A DNA stretch of 64,000 nt, taken from positions 124,001-188,000 of the forward strand of contig CBDCXE010000001.1 in NCBI GenBank assembly GCA_965223725.1, read 5' to 3'. The position numbers and the translations under genes are program-made. Shown here piece by piece: positions 18,215 to 26,647 of the stretch. The notes beneath the pieces were generated by a model. The model was not told where the DNA came from, did no database searches, and saw only the letters and a list, made by a program, of their open reading frames with translations. Position 1 is the first letter of the stretch. The number at the start of each line of letters is the position of its first letter. This stretch comes from CBDCXE01 sp965223725 [NCBI: Nitrospinota bacterium]. GTDB taxonomy: Bacteria > Nitrospinota_A > UBA7883.

Positions 18215-19132
18215 CTATCCCGTTTCTATCTTATGGTTGTAATACCTCACTATAGCAGCAAGCGTATCATTAACAGGGGTCGCCACGCCCACCGATTTAC
18301 CCAGTTGCGCTACTTTTCCGTTAAACGTCTCTATCTCCATCTTCCTGCCTCGCCGTTTGTCATGCAATAGTGAAGGTATCACCTCGCCGCCATTCAATGT
18401 CACTTCGATATTTTTATCAGCCATGGCTGCATTAAGGTCCACTTCACATTTTTTAGCAACCTCTATCCACTCCAGCATTGCTGTCCGCACGGTCTCCCGC
18501 GTATGCTCAAACTCCACAGCTTCCTTCGCGCTGCTGTCCAGCGCGGCGCAGATCGCGTTGAACCCAACGTTCCATATCATCTTGCCCCACAGGTCCTGCT
18601 TTATATTTTCCGACAAGCGGCATTTTACACCCGCAGATTCGAACAGGTCTTTCAGCCTTTCCGCGCGCTCCCTTATGCCGGTGGCCAGTTCTCCAATCGC
18701 AATATGACCAAACGCTGTATGCAGAATCACCCCGGGCACTTCCACCCGCGAGCCGATGAACGCAATGCCGCCCAGCACACAATCAGCGCCAAACTCATCC
18801 GCCAGAATCGTCTCGTTGTCGATGCCATTTTGCAATGACAGTATCATCGTATCTGGCCCGACGCTCGACCGGTACAGGTCAAAAGTATCTGCAGTGTCGT
18901 ACGATTTCACGCTGACAATGACCAGATCAGCTGCACCGAATGCACTGGAATCGGTTCCGCAACCGGCAGTTATATGAAAGTCACCGTTGAAGCTTTTGAC
19001 AACCAGTCCAGATTCATAAATTTTGTCCAGATGTTCGCCCCGCGCAATAAAAAACAGGTCATGCCCGGCCCGGGCAAGCATCGCGCCGTAATATCCACCC
19101 ACCCCTCCGGAGCCTGCGATCACTATTTTCAT
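18215..19132 (-). CDS. panE: 2-dehydropantoate 2-reductase family protein
   Basis: A 305-residue NADPH-dependent reductase of the ketopantoate reductase family, which makes pantoate for coenzyme A. The N-terminal Rossmann motif is GSGGVGGYYGAMLARAG. VKSYDT and LSLQNGIDNE follow at the expected places, with the catalytic Lys in the KMIWNVGFNAICAALD region. No other pan gene is in the window and several paralogues use different 2-ketoacids, so the family is sure but the exact substrate is not. It is probably cotranscribed with the Memo-family gene downstream. Confidence 0.85.
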   Translation of the reverse strand: MKIVIAGSGGVGGYYGAMLARAGHDLFFIARGEHLDKIYESGLVVKSFNGDFHITAGCGTDSSAFGAADLVIVSVKSYDTADTFDLYRSSVGPDTMILSLQNGIDNETILADEFGADCVLGGIAFIGSRVEVPGVILHTAFGHIAIGELATGIRERAERLKDLFESAGVKCRLSENIKQDLWGKMIWNVGFNAICAALDSSAKEAVEFEHTRETVRTAMLEWIEVAKKCEVDLNAAMADKNIEVTLNGGEVIPSLLHDKRRGRKMEIETFNGKVAQLGKSVGVATPVNDTLAAIVRYYNHKIETG

Positions 19133-19631
19133 GGTTTTACTATTAACATGAAATTATCCAATAAGCCACAACTGTCGTGGGCAATTGGCGAGGCCACTGC
19201 AGGCTGCGTTGCCAGGATGGCTGGAGCGGCCTTTCCCTTTGCATATCCAAACTAGCCGCTATCATTTGCGGCAGATATTTTGCGAAGGTCAAGCTGGATC
19301 GCGACAGCTATACTTCTTCTTCATCATCATAACTTTTCTCCTGTGCCAATTTTCTGCGGTCCATTCCACATTACCTGCGATATTACAAGAGTTATTACCA
19401 TCAGTAAATAGAAGGTGAGGGATTTGAAGCATATGAGGCATTTGTCGAATTTGAGGGATTTGAGGAATGGGATCTAAAGCACTTTAACTAATAATTATAA
19501 GTATTTGTTTATTCTAGTATATATAGTTTATATTCTTCAGCGCACCGCCTTAACATAATGAGAGAGATCAACCCGAAAAACATTATCACTCTAACAATCA
19601 AAACAGAATAATAAGACATAAATTCGGTATA
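19133..19631. other. Gene-poor region between panE and the nuclease
   Basis: About 500 bp without a gene I can support. Several short frames exist on both strands but none carries a recognisable motif or a convincing ribosome site. The left part has ordinary base composition; from about 19480 the sequence becomes very AT-rich and continues so into the nuclease gene, suggesting the edge of an acquired segment. An 18-bp repeat sits at 19416-19469. Confidence 0.5.
19416..19469 (+). repeat. Imperfect 18-bp tandem repeat, three units
   Basis: Three adjacent 18-bp units begin TGAGGGATTTGA, TGAGGCATTTGT and TGAGGGATTTGA, at 19416, 19434 and 19452. The first 11 bases are nearly identical and the last third varies. 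One plus-strand frame through it reads as a short Glu/Phe-rich stretch, but there is no start codon or ribosome site, so I treat it as a non-coding minisatellite. Confidence 0.7.
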
Positions 19632-20345
19632 ATGACATCAATATTAAATTATATGTATAATTTTATGACAGAATCAGAAACGGTTTTTGAAAATTACTGC
19701 CTCACATTAGATATAGTCTGTAAAGAAATTCCGACAGAAAAAAATGCAAAAACACCCGATTATGAACTTACTATAAATAATCAAAAGATAATAGCTGAAG
19801 TCAAAGGAATAGAACTCAATCCGGATGAGAAAAAATCAGAAGAACTTATCGCTAAAACTCGCGTAGGAAATGTCATTTCAAATACGCCTGGAGATCGAGT
19901 TAGAAAAAAAATCAACGATTCAAGAAAACAAATAAAAGCTAAAACCAACGGAATTTATCCAGGATTACTGGTTCTGTATGACAGTGGTTTAAGTTACAAC
20001 CATTTGGACTCATATAATATTCGAGCAGCAATGTGCGGTTTGGAACAATTGCACATATCGGTTCCATATAACCCCAATAATCCTCCTTTCCCAGCAGCCA
20101 AAAGCTTTGGTTCCAATCAAAAGTTTACAGAGAACGACAATACTTCAATTAGTGGGATTGGTGTCTTATGGAAAGATCATAGCGATATAAAGTTAGATAT
20201 ATATCATAATAAATTTGCAAAAATACCACTGGATCCAAATTTACTGCGTAATTATCCAATAAAACAATTTAAGCTAGGAAATGGCCCAGCCGGACAGATT
20301 GCGGAATGGGAAATAATCGACCTGAGCCATAATCAAGAGCGTTAA
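19632..20345 (+). CDS. Putative PD-(D/E)xK restriction-like nuclease
   Basis: A 237-residue protein with a PD-(D/E)xK-like core: Pro42-Asp43 in TPDYELTI and Glu56-Val-Lys58 in KIIAEVKGIEL, separated by a beta-turn as expected. This is the catalytic geometry of restriction endonucleases and many DNA repair or anti-phage nucleases. The rest has no recognised domain, and no methyltransferase is adjacent, so a classical restriction-modification pair is not supported. The gene is far more AT-rich than its neighbours, consistent with horizontal transfer. Convergent with the following small gene (1 bp gap). Confidence 0.65.
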   Translation: MTSILNYMYNFMTESETVFENYCLTLDIVCKEIPTEKNAKTPDYELTINNQKIIAEVKGIELNPDEKKSEELIAKTRVGNVISNTPGDRVRKKINDSRKQIKAKTNGIYPGLLVLYDSGLSYNHLDSYNIRAAMCGLEQLHISVPYNPNNPPFPAAKSFGSNQKFTENDNTSISGIGVLWKDHSDIKLDIYHNKFAKIPLDPNLLRNYPIKQFKLGNGPAGQIAEWEIIDLSHNQER

Positions 20346-20346
20346 C

Positions 20347-20613
20347 CTAGAATTCTTCCAACAGCAATACTTCCGGCATGCCGGCCACGCCCGATTCACG
20401 CATCATCTCCCGCAGGTTGTTGTCTTTGGCCTGGGCCTTCAGCTTTTCCACGTCGGTGACATCGGCTATGACGATCACATCCGTTGACTCTTTGGAATTG
20501 CGGAAAACCTTGAAGTTTTCGGCGCCGATGCCTTCCCTGGCCGAGGCGTAGCTATCATACACAGATTTCCAGGCGTCGAAGTCTTTCACTTTATGCCTTA
20601 CATAAACTTTCAT
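20347..20613 (-). CDS. Dimeric alpha/beta-barrel (ABM-like) small protein
   Basis: An 88-residue protein resembling stand-alone ferredoxin-like alpha/beta-barrel domains: KVYVRHKVKDFDAWKSVYD at the start, a central VIVIADVTDVEKLKAQ, and a short C-terminal strand VLLLEEF. Such proteins usually dimerise; some are monooxygenases, many have no known activity. An ATG five codons further upstream (20628) is also possible; I prefer 20613 because homologous domains begin at MKVYV. The substrate or role cannot be assigned. Confidence 0.75.
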   Translation of the reverse strand: MKVYVRHKVKDFDAWKSVYDSYASAREGIGAENFKVFRNSKESTDVIVIADVTDVEKLKAQAKDNNLREMMRESGVAGMPEVLLLEEF

Positions 20614-20717
20614 TTTCCATATTTCCATTCAATTGTTGTTCTACGATTACTTTGCTGGAATTAGCATTCCGGGCAACTTTACCATGACTAAAAGGTTGTG
20701 CATATGTGAAAGGGTTA

Positions 20718-20743
20718 TAGTGGGACGCCGCAACGCCCCACTA
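20718..20743 (-). terminator. Hairpin downstream of the MTH865-like gene
   Basis: TAGTGGG (20718-20724) and CCCACTA (20737-20743) form a perfect 7-bp stem around a 12-nt loop, starting 7 bp past the stop of the minus-strand MTH865-like gene. On the minus strand it is followed by TAACCCTTT rather than a clean T run, so it may be a terminator or an RNA 3'-end stabiliser. Confidence 0.5.
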
Positions 20744-20750
20744 CATTGGT

Positions 20751-20987
20751 CTAAACTGCCCGTGACACAATTGTTTCCGCGACCGATTCGGCGCTTTGGA
20801 ACGGGAAGTCCGACTCTTTCAGCACTCCGCCGGCGTCTCCAGCGCGCAGTTTCACTTCCCCTGCCTGACAGGTGGTATCCGGGCCTTCGGGCAAAGCGGC
20901 CATTAGATCTTCCGGTGAAGCAATTGGGAACTGCGCCCCGGCAAGCGCCCCGGCAATCTGTTTTTTCAGTTCAGCTTTAACGTCCAT
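20751..20987 (-). CDS. MTH865-like family protein
   Basis: A 78-residue protein matching the MTH865-like family, named after a Methanothermobacter protein of solved structure: KAELKKQIAGALAGAQFPI, PEDLMAALPEGPDTTCQAG, DFPFQSAESVAETIV. The family is found in archaea and scattered bacteria, has an EF-hand-like helical fold and no known function. An AAGGGA precedes the ATG at good spacing. It is divergent from gltX, and a hairpin follows its stop. Confidence 0.85.
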   Translation of the reverse strand: MDVKAELKKQIAGALAGAQFPIASPEDLMAALPEGPDTTCQAGEVKLRAGDAGGVLKESDFPFQSAESVAETIVSRAV

Positions 20988-21058
20988 TTTATTTCCCTTT
21001 CAGTTGAGAGCCCTGCTGTTGATTTGGTATCGCACACTTGGCAATATATATTTAAAGG

Positions 21059-21118
21059 GGCTCGATCTATGTTTAAAATAGATCAAACTTGCCGGAGCCT
21101 TCTGTAGCAATGGCTACA
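21059..21118. promoter_or_regulatory. Nested inverted repeats between MTH865-like gene and gltX
   Basis: An interrupted palindrome, GATCTAT (21064-21070) and ATAGATC (21078-21084) around 7 bp, lies inside a GGCTC/GAGCC pair (21059-21063 with 21095-21099). Next to it is a perfect TGTAGC-AATG-GCTACA hairpin (21103-21118). It sits between two divergent genes, so an operator or structured leader is plausible. The regulator is unknown. Confidence 0.45.
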
Positions 21119-21152
21119 AAACAGAAAATAACGCCAACCACCGATAATTCAC

Positions 21153-21158
21153 TATAAT
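21153..21158 (+). promoter_or_regulatory. Candidate -10 box of gltX
   Basis: A perfect TATAAT lies 9 bp before the gltX ATG. No convincing -35 and no Shine-Dalgarno are seen. If used, transcription would begin only about 2-3 nt before the start codon. Confidence 0.4.
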
Positions 21159-21167
21159 GATTCGATC

Positions 21168-22565
21168 ATGAAAAAAACCAGAGTTCGATTCGCGCCCAGC
21201 CCGACCGGCGCGTTGCATGTGGGCGGCGCCAGGACGGCCCTGTTCAACTGGCTGTACGCCCGGCGCCATGATGGCGTTTTCGTTCTGCGTGTCGAGGACA
21301 CCGATCAGGAGCGATCGACACCAGAGGCGGAGCGGAAGATTCTCGGCGCGTTAGATAAACTGGGGCTCGACTGGGATGAAGGACCATACCGACAGAGCGA
21401 GAAGCGGGAGCGCTACCGCGAAGTGGTGGATAAGCTGACCAGCGATGGCCATCTATACCCCTGCTTCTGTACCGCTGACGAACTGGAGGCGGAGCGTAAG
21501 GCGATGATCGCGAAAAACAGGCCGCCCCGCTATTCCGGCAAATGCAGGAAACTGACCGATGCGGAACGCGATGATCGCAAAGCCAATGGCGACCCGTTTG
21601 CCCAGCGGTTCAAGGTGGAAGGCGCAACCATAGAATTCGATGATATGGTCCGCGGTCGTGTATCATTCAAAACCGCCGATATCGGTGATTTCATCGTGAT
21701 GCGTTCCGATGGCGCGCCTGTATTTTATCTCGCCTCCGCTGTCGATGATATAGATATGCAGATCACCGATGTTATCCGCGGCGAGGACCACCTCTCCAAC
21801 ACGCCGAAGCAGATCATGATCATGCGCGCGCTCGGCGCAGAGCCGCCCCGCTATGCACATCTGCCGATCATACTGGGCGTCGACGGACAGAAACTTTCGA
21901 AACGGAAGGACGCGCCGGACATATCGGACCTGCTCAACAGCGGCTATCTGCCAGAGTCGATAAACACGGCGATGGCAATGCTCGGATGGGCCGGTGTGAA
22001 GGGCAAGCAGGCGGAGAGTCTGGATGAAATGGCGCAGAAATTTGACATTGCCAAAATCTCCCGCTCGCCGGCGAAGTACGATCCGGAACGGTTAGAAAAT
22101 ATCAACTCCAAAGCGCTGCGGCAGGCCCCGGACAATATATTGATGAGCGCATTGCGTCCCCTTCTGGACAAGGCGGAGTTCCCCTTCGAAAAGTTCGACC
22201 CGAAGCAGATGGAGATGATAATCAACGCCGCCCGCGACGCGTTGGGCTCGCCCGCCGAGGCCGTGGAGCAACTGGCGCAGTTCGCCGCCAAGGTCCCGGC
22301 AGACACACAGACCGAAAAGTTTATTGCTATGCCGGAAAACCTGCAGGTCCGAACAGCGCTGACCAGCATTATAGAAGGTTATGACACAATCGACGCAGAT
22401 AGTTACAAGAGTGTGATAGACTCACTCTCCGCGCAGACCGGCCTGCAGGGCGGCGCGCTGTACAAGCAGATACGCGCCATCGTGGCCGGGCGCATCCAGG
22501 GCCCGAAGCTGAAGGACCTGTTCTGCGCGCTTGGGCCGGATGAGTTGAAAAAAACGGATTTCTGA
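21168..22565 (+). CDS. gltX: Glutamyl-tRNA synthetase
   Basis: Charges tRNA-Glu (or, in organisms with GatCAB, also tRNA-Gln). The 465 residues include the class I motif [15 protein letters not shown] (HIGH region), the KMSKS equivalent KLSKRK near residue 245, and a CFC in the zinc-binding region near 100. As gatC and gatA are in the window, this may be the non-discriminating enzyme that also makes Glu-tRNA-Gln; that is inference. cysS begins 14 bp downstream. Confidence 0.96.
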   Translation: MKKTRVRFAPSPTGALHVGGARTALFNWLYARRHDGVFVLRVEDTDQERSTPEAERKILGALDKLGLDWDEGPYRQSEKRERYREVVDKLTSDGHLYPCFCTADELEAERKAMIAKNRPPRYSGKCRKLTDAERDDRKANGDPFAQRFKVEGATIEFDDMVRGRVSFKTADIGDFIVMRSDGAPVFYLASAVDDIDMQITDVIRGEDHLSNTPKQIMIMRALGAEPPRYAHLPIILGVDGQKLSKRKDAPDISDLLNSGYLPESINTAMAMLGWAGVKGKQAESLDEMAQKFDIAKISRSPAKYDPERLENINSKALRQAPDNILMSALRPLLDKAEFPFEKFDPKQMEMIINAARDALGSPAEAVEQLAQFAAKVPADTQTEKFIAMPENLQVRTALTSIIEGYDTIDADSYKSVIDSLSAQTGLQGGALYKQIRAIVAGRIQGPKLKDLFCALGPDELKKTDF

Positions 22566-22579
22566 TAAAGGTTGAAAAT

Positions 22580-24027
22580 ATGGCGCTTAGAATCTATAAC
22601 ACGCTGACCCAGGGCAAGGAGGAGTTCACCCCGATCGACCCGCCGAAGGTGGGGATGTATGTATGCGGGGTGACGGTGTATGACCTGTGCCATATCGGGC
22701 ACGCGCGCTCTTCCATAGTGTTCGACATCATCTACCGCTACCTGAAGTTCCGTGGCTACGATGTCACCTACGTGCGCAACTTCACCGATGTGGATGACAA
22801 GATAATCAACCGCGCCAACGAGATGGGGGTAACCTCGGAGGAAGTGGCCAGCCGCTATATCGATGAGTTCAACACAGACATGGGCGCCCTCGGTTTACTG
22901 ACCCCCGATGTGGAGCCGAAAGCGACGGAGCATATCGCCCAGATGCTAGATATCATCGGAACATTAATCGAACGGGGCAAGGCGTATGAGCTGGACGGCT
23001 CCGTCTATTTTTCCGTGAAAAGTTTTCCGGAATATGGCGCCTTGTCGAAACGGAACGTGGAAGACTTGCGCTCCGGCGCGCGGGTGGAGGTGAACGAGGC
23101 GAAGCGTGACCCGCTCGACTTTGCGTTATGGAAGGCGTCGAAACCGGGCGAGCCGACCTGGGATTCGCCCTGGGGCAAGGGTCGGCCCGGCTGGCACATC
23201 GAATGCTCCGCCATGGGGCGCGAGTATCTGGGCGAAGTGTTCGATATCCATGGCGGCGGCAAGGACCTGGTGTTCCCCCATCACGAAAACGAGATCGCCC
23301 AATCGCACGCATCCTCCGGCATGGCGCCTGTGAAGGTCTGGGTGCATAACGGATTCGTCAATGTCGATTCGGAAAAGATGTCGAAGTCGCTGGGCAATTT
23401 CTCGACCATCAAGGATATATTGAAGACGTACCACCCGGAGGCGATCCGCTATTTTATTCTGACCAGCCATTATCGCAGCCCGATAGATTTCACCGCCCAG
23501 GCGCTCAACGATGCATACAAAAATCTGGCGCGGTTTTACGACCTGCTGATGTTCGGCGAAGGTTTGCAGTTGACGATATCACCCTGGTGGATGAAGCGGT
23601 GGAAAAGTTCACAGAGTGTATGGATGACGATTTCAACAGCGCCACGGCGTTGGCGTTCCTTGGCGCGGAGCTGCGGCGGCTGAACCAGATCCGCGCCGGG
23701 ATGGCCAAAATGAAAAAGAAGTCGGACCAGTATAAACAGAGCGCCAGAGAGCTGGCGGACGGAATCGAAACCTTGAAAGTCCTGGGCAAAACCCTTGGCC
23801 TGTTCCAGCAGAACGCGGCGGAGCTTATCGAAGATTTCAAACGGGCGAAACTGGCGGAGCTGGGGATGACGGTGGAGCAGGTGAACGCTGACATCGAGGC
23901 GCGGACCGAGGCCAGAGCCAGGAAGGATTACGCCGAAGGCGACGCCATCCGTGACAGATTGCAGGAGTTGGGTATACTGCTGCACGACACGGCCGAAGGG
24001 ACGCAGTGGTCCGTGAAGTTCGACTAG
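22580..24027 (+). CDS. cysS: Cysteinyl-tRNA synthetase, interrupted by a frameshift
   Basis: The first frame (22580 to about 23565) carries the zinc ligand motif [17 protein letters not shown], the later WHIECSAM and HHENEIAQ, and [11 protein letters not shown]. It then runs into unrelated sequence. The correct continuation ([20 protein letters not shown]) begins in another frame near 23572 and runs to 24027 with the typical C-terminal part ([20 protein letters not shown]). One base is missing (or two gained) between about 23560 and 23572. The joined protein would be about 480 residues, normal for CysRS. The enzyme is normally essential, so a sequencing or assembly error is the simplest explanation. 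Confidence 0.9.
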
Positions 24028-24037
24028 CCCGCACAAT

Positions 24038-24793
24038 ATGAAAAACCAGCGTAAACGGCCGGAGCGAAACCGTGAGGTTATATACGGGATAAACCCAGTC
24101 GCCGAGGCGTTGCGGGCCGGTCGTCGCAAGTTTTATCGTATCATCACAAAAAAAGGGGGCAAGCCGAGCGGACCCATGGCCGATGTCATAGAAACCGCAA
24201 CGCGCAGAAGAATCCCCATCGAATACGACACGAAAGAGGCAGTGGCCAAGCTGGCTGGATCAGAGGGCAGCCAGGGCGTCGCGGCATTGGTGACCCCGCC
24301 GGTTTTCATCGGCCTGGACAAAATGATTGCATCGACAATAAAAAATGACCGCCCTATCCTGTGTGTGTTGGATGGGGTGAACGATCCGCGGAATTTTGGC
24401 GCGATCATCCGATCAGCCGAGTCGTTTGGTGTGGGTGGTGTGATATTCCCTTCGCGCAGGGCTGTTGGCTATACACCGGTGGCGGCGAAGGCGTCCGCCG
24501 GGGCCGGTGAATTCATGAACCTGTGCCGGGTGACCAACATCGCGGAGACTGTGCGGGAGCTGCGCCAGAGCGGATTTGAGTGCATAGCCTTCGATGGCGG
24601 CGCCAATGAAATATTTGAAAAACCGGAAAGCGCGCGGCCGATGGCGTTGGTCTTTGGCGGGGAAGGCAGCGGCGTGCGCCCGCTGGTGGGGAAACGATGC
24701 GACAGGATGGTGAAAATACCGATTACTGGCAAAGTAGGGTCGCTGAACGTGTCAGCGGCCGCTTCGATAGCGTTTTACATCGCCCGCAGCTAG
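24038..24793 (+). CDS. rlmB: 23S rRNA 2'-O-methyltransferase, TrmH/SpoU family
   Basis: A 251-residue SpoU methyltransferase: an N-terminal substrate-binding domain beginning VIYGINPVAEALRAGRR and a C-terminal knotted SAM-binding domain with LDGVNDPRNFGAIIRSAESFG, ALVFGGEGSGVR and the signature KIPITGKVGSLNVSAAASIA. This is typical of RlmB, which methylates G2251 of 23S rRNA, although closely related TrmH-group paralogues exist. It follows cysS by 10 bp, a common pairing. Its stop lies inside a 16-bp tandem repeat. Confidence 0.9.
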   Translation: MKNQRKRPERNREVIYGINPVAEALRAGRRKFYRIITKKGGKPSGPMADVIETATRRRIPIEYDTKEAVAKLAGSEGSQGVAALVTPPVFIGLDKMIASTIKNDRPILCVLDGVNDPRNFGAIIRSAESFGVGGVIFPSRRAVGYTPVAAKASAGAGEFMNLCRVTNIAETVRELRQSGFECIAFDGGANEIFEKPESARPMALVFGGEGSGVRPLVGKRCDRMVKIPITGKVGSLNVSAAASIAFYIARS

Positions 24794-24850
24794 CATAGCT
24801 TATCGCTAGCATAGCTTACCGCTAGCATAGCTTACCGCTAGCAAAGCTGA
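24789..24850. repeat. 16-bp tandem repeat spanning two convergent gene ends
   Basis: Three full units of GCTAGCATAGCTTA(T/C)C start at 24789, 24805 and 24821, followed by a partial unit at 24837. Each unit contains the palindrome GCTAGC. The repeat begins inside the last codons of rlmB and runs into the last codons of the minus-strand gene, supplying both stop codons. It may fold as a bidirectional terminator, but no T run is present. Confidence 0.85.
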
Positions 24851-25131
24851 ACGTTGGTCAGTTGGCCGCTATGCTCGCCTTTGACGAATTCATACGAGAG
24901 ATTGACATCCAGTTTATGGTTAAATGCAAATCGCAATGTTGTCAGCATCTCCATTTGAGTGGCCAGGCTCTCGTCTTCGGCTTTTATTTCGAACCTGAAA
25001 AAGCGCTCCGAGTCACAGTCCAGCATAACCGTGACCTGTGTATGCAGCGCCTCGCTGGGAGGGCCCCACACATGACCCAGGTCATTGACACGTAACATCT
25101 TGATTTTTCCTGATTTACCCTGATAAGCCAT
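24838..25131 (-). CDS. Conserved hypothetical protein
   Basis: A 97-residue protein I do not recognise. It is beta-rich in appearance: MAYQGKSGKIKMLRVNDLGHVWGP starts it, and a later region (ERFFRFEIKAEDE, LNLSYEFVKG-like) reads as alternating strands. The start at 25131 is chosen because GGAGGT lies 4 bp upstream; seven further codons are open to an earlier ATG at 25152. The last residues fall in the 16-bp repeat shared with rlmB. The function is unknown, and no membrane segment or signal peptide is seen. Confidence 0.7.
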   Translation of the reverse strand: MAYQGKSGKIKMLRVNDLGHVWGPPSEALHTQVTVMLDCDSERFFRFEIKAEDESLATQMEMLTTLRFAFNHKLDVNLSYEFVKGEHSGQLTNVQLC

Positions 25132-25355
25132 AGATACCTCCAGCAACTTCATACTACTATATATATATACTTCTTCTGCTTGATCCTTATCAGCTATAAT
25201 TCAGATTGTCATAATATATCGACCATTTTCATAAATACTATAGCCATAATACCATTTTTATTATAAATAATTACAGATCACCCGATAGACCTTCTGGTTT
25301 GCTGTGAGCGTGAAATTATGCTATCAATATGATTTACATAATGTTCGGGTAAATA

Positions 25356-25946
25356 ATGGCTAGAAAAGCAACAGTAGAGCGAAAAACAAAAGAAACCGAG
25401 ATTTCGGTCCAGGTTGACCTTGACGGGTCTGGTATTTCCGACTGTAAAACCGGGATTCCGTTTTTTGATCATATGCTCGACCAGATATCGAAACACTCGC
25501 TTATGGACATCGCCATCACTGCCAAAGGTGATATAGAGATCGACGGGCACCACACCGTGGAGGATGTGGGGCTGACCCTGGGCAAGGCGCTGGTGGACAG
25601 CCTGGGCGACAAGGCGGGGATCACCCGATACGCGCAGGCTTCCATACCTATGAACGAGGCGCTGGCGGACGCAAGCCTGGACATATCGGGGCGCCCCTAT
25701 CTTGTGTTCGACTCGCCCCCTATGACCGGCAAGGTGGGTGAGTTTGATGTGGAGCTGACCGAGGAGTTTTTCCAGGCGTTGGTCAACAGCGCCGGGTTGA
25801 CATTGCACATCACGGTCCGCCGAGGCTCCAACATGCACCATGTGATAGAAGCGATATTCAAAGCTGTGGCGCGGGCCCTGGGCGCCGCCGCAAGGATCGA
25901 TCCACGCCTGAACGGAGCGATACCTTCCACCAAAGAAATTCTTTAG
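25356..25946 (+). CDS. hisB: Imidazoleglycerol-phosphate dehydratase
   Basis: Dehydrates imidazoleglycerol phosphate in histidine synthesis. The 196 residues correspond to the monofunctional enzyme. Metal-binding His clusters are clear: PFFDHMLDQISKHS, IDGHHTVEDVGL near 65, and SNMHHVIEAIFKA near 165. About 200 bp of very AT-rich sequence precede it, with several TATA-like stretches but no unambiguous promoter. hisH follows after 12 bp. Confidence 0.96.
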   Translation: MARKATVERKTKETEISVQVDLDGSGISDCKTGIPFFDHMLDQISKHSLMDIAITAKGDIEIDGHHTVEDVGLTLGKALVDSLGDKAGITRYAQASIPMNEALADASLDISGRPYLVFDSPPMTGKVGEFDVELTEEFFQALVNSAGLTLHITVRRGSNMHHVIEAIFKAVARALGAAARIDPRLNGAIPSTKEIL

Positions 25947-25958
25947 CCGCCCCCTGTT

Positions 25959-26579
25959 ATGGCCATTGTTATCGTCGATTACGATGTCGGCAACCTGCGG
26001 AGCGTACAAAAAGCGTTGGAGACCGTGGGCGCGGACGCCAGGATCAGCCGCCAACCGGAGGAGATAATCTCCGCCGACGCTGTGGTGCTGCCCGGGGTGG
26101 GCGCATTCGCGGAATGTATCAATAACCTGCGCTCCTATGGCCTCGAAGATGTCACCCACGATTTTATCGATTCCGGCAAGCCGTTCCTTGGGATATGCGT
26201 TGGCTATCAGATCCTGTTTGAGGAGTCGGAGGAGTTCGGCCACTCCAGGGGGCTGTCCGTGTTCAAAGGAAAATGCGTGAAGTTCAACGACGACAACCTG
26301 CAAGCCGGGCATAAAATACCGCACATGGGATGGAACCAGGTTAACTATACACAACCTGGAAAGTTATTCGAGGGCATTGAGAGTGGTTCAGATTTCTATT
26401 TTGTCCACTCCTATTACCCGGAGCCGGATGATGATATAACCACCACAGTGACCGAGTATGGAGAGCGGTTCGCCTCATCGGTGGAAAGGGATAATGTTTT
26501 CGCGACCCAGTTCCACCCGGAGAAGAGCCAGGGCGTGGGCCTGAAACTGCTGGAGAATTTCACAAAGCTGGCGAAATGA
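25959..26579 (+). CDS. hisH: Imidazole glycerol phosphate synthase, glutaminase subunit
   Basis: Supplies ammonia from glutamine to HisF. The 206-residue class I amidotransferase shows the catalytic Cys in FLGICVGYQ (about residue 79) and the His-Glu pair in TQFHPEKSQ near the C-terminus, plus the N-terminal DYDVGNLRSVQKAL. The partner hisF is not in the window; the next gene is a lipid A-type acyltransferase. hisB-hisH form the only histidine pair here. Confidence 0.95.
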   Translation: MAIVIVDYDVGNLRSVQKALETVGADARISRQPEEIISADAVVLPGVGAFAECINNLRSYGLEDVTHDFIDSGKPFLGICVGYQILFEESEEFGHSRGLSVFKGKCVKFNDDNLQAGHKIPHMGWNQVNYTQPGKLFEGIESGSDFYFVHSYYPEPDDDITTTVTEYGERFASSVERDNVFATQFHPEKSQGVGLKLLENFTKLAK

Positions 26580-26647
26580 AAGAAACGACCGATGAAAAGA
26601 GCGCGCTGTTCCTGACATGTGACAAACCGGCATAGAGGGGGGACAAC

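Noticed and set aside
25153-25355. A CRISPR or other repeat array in the AT-rich gap before hisB
   Set aside because: It has TA-dinucleotide runs but no repeated unit with spacers.
25278-26354. 358-codon open frame on the minus strand opposite hisB and hisH
   Set aside because: Its His/Arg-rich translation has no motif, and both genes on the plus strand are certain; it is a shadow frame.
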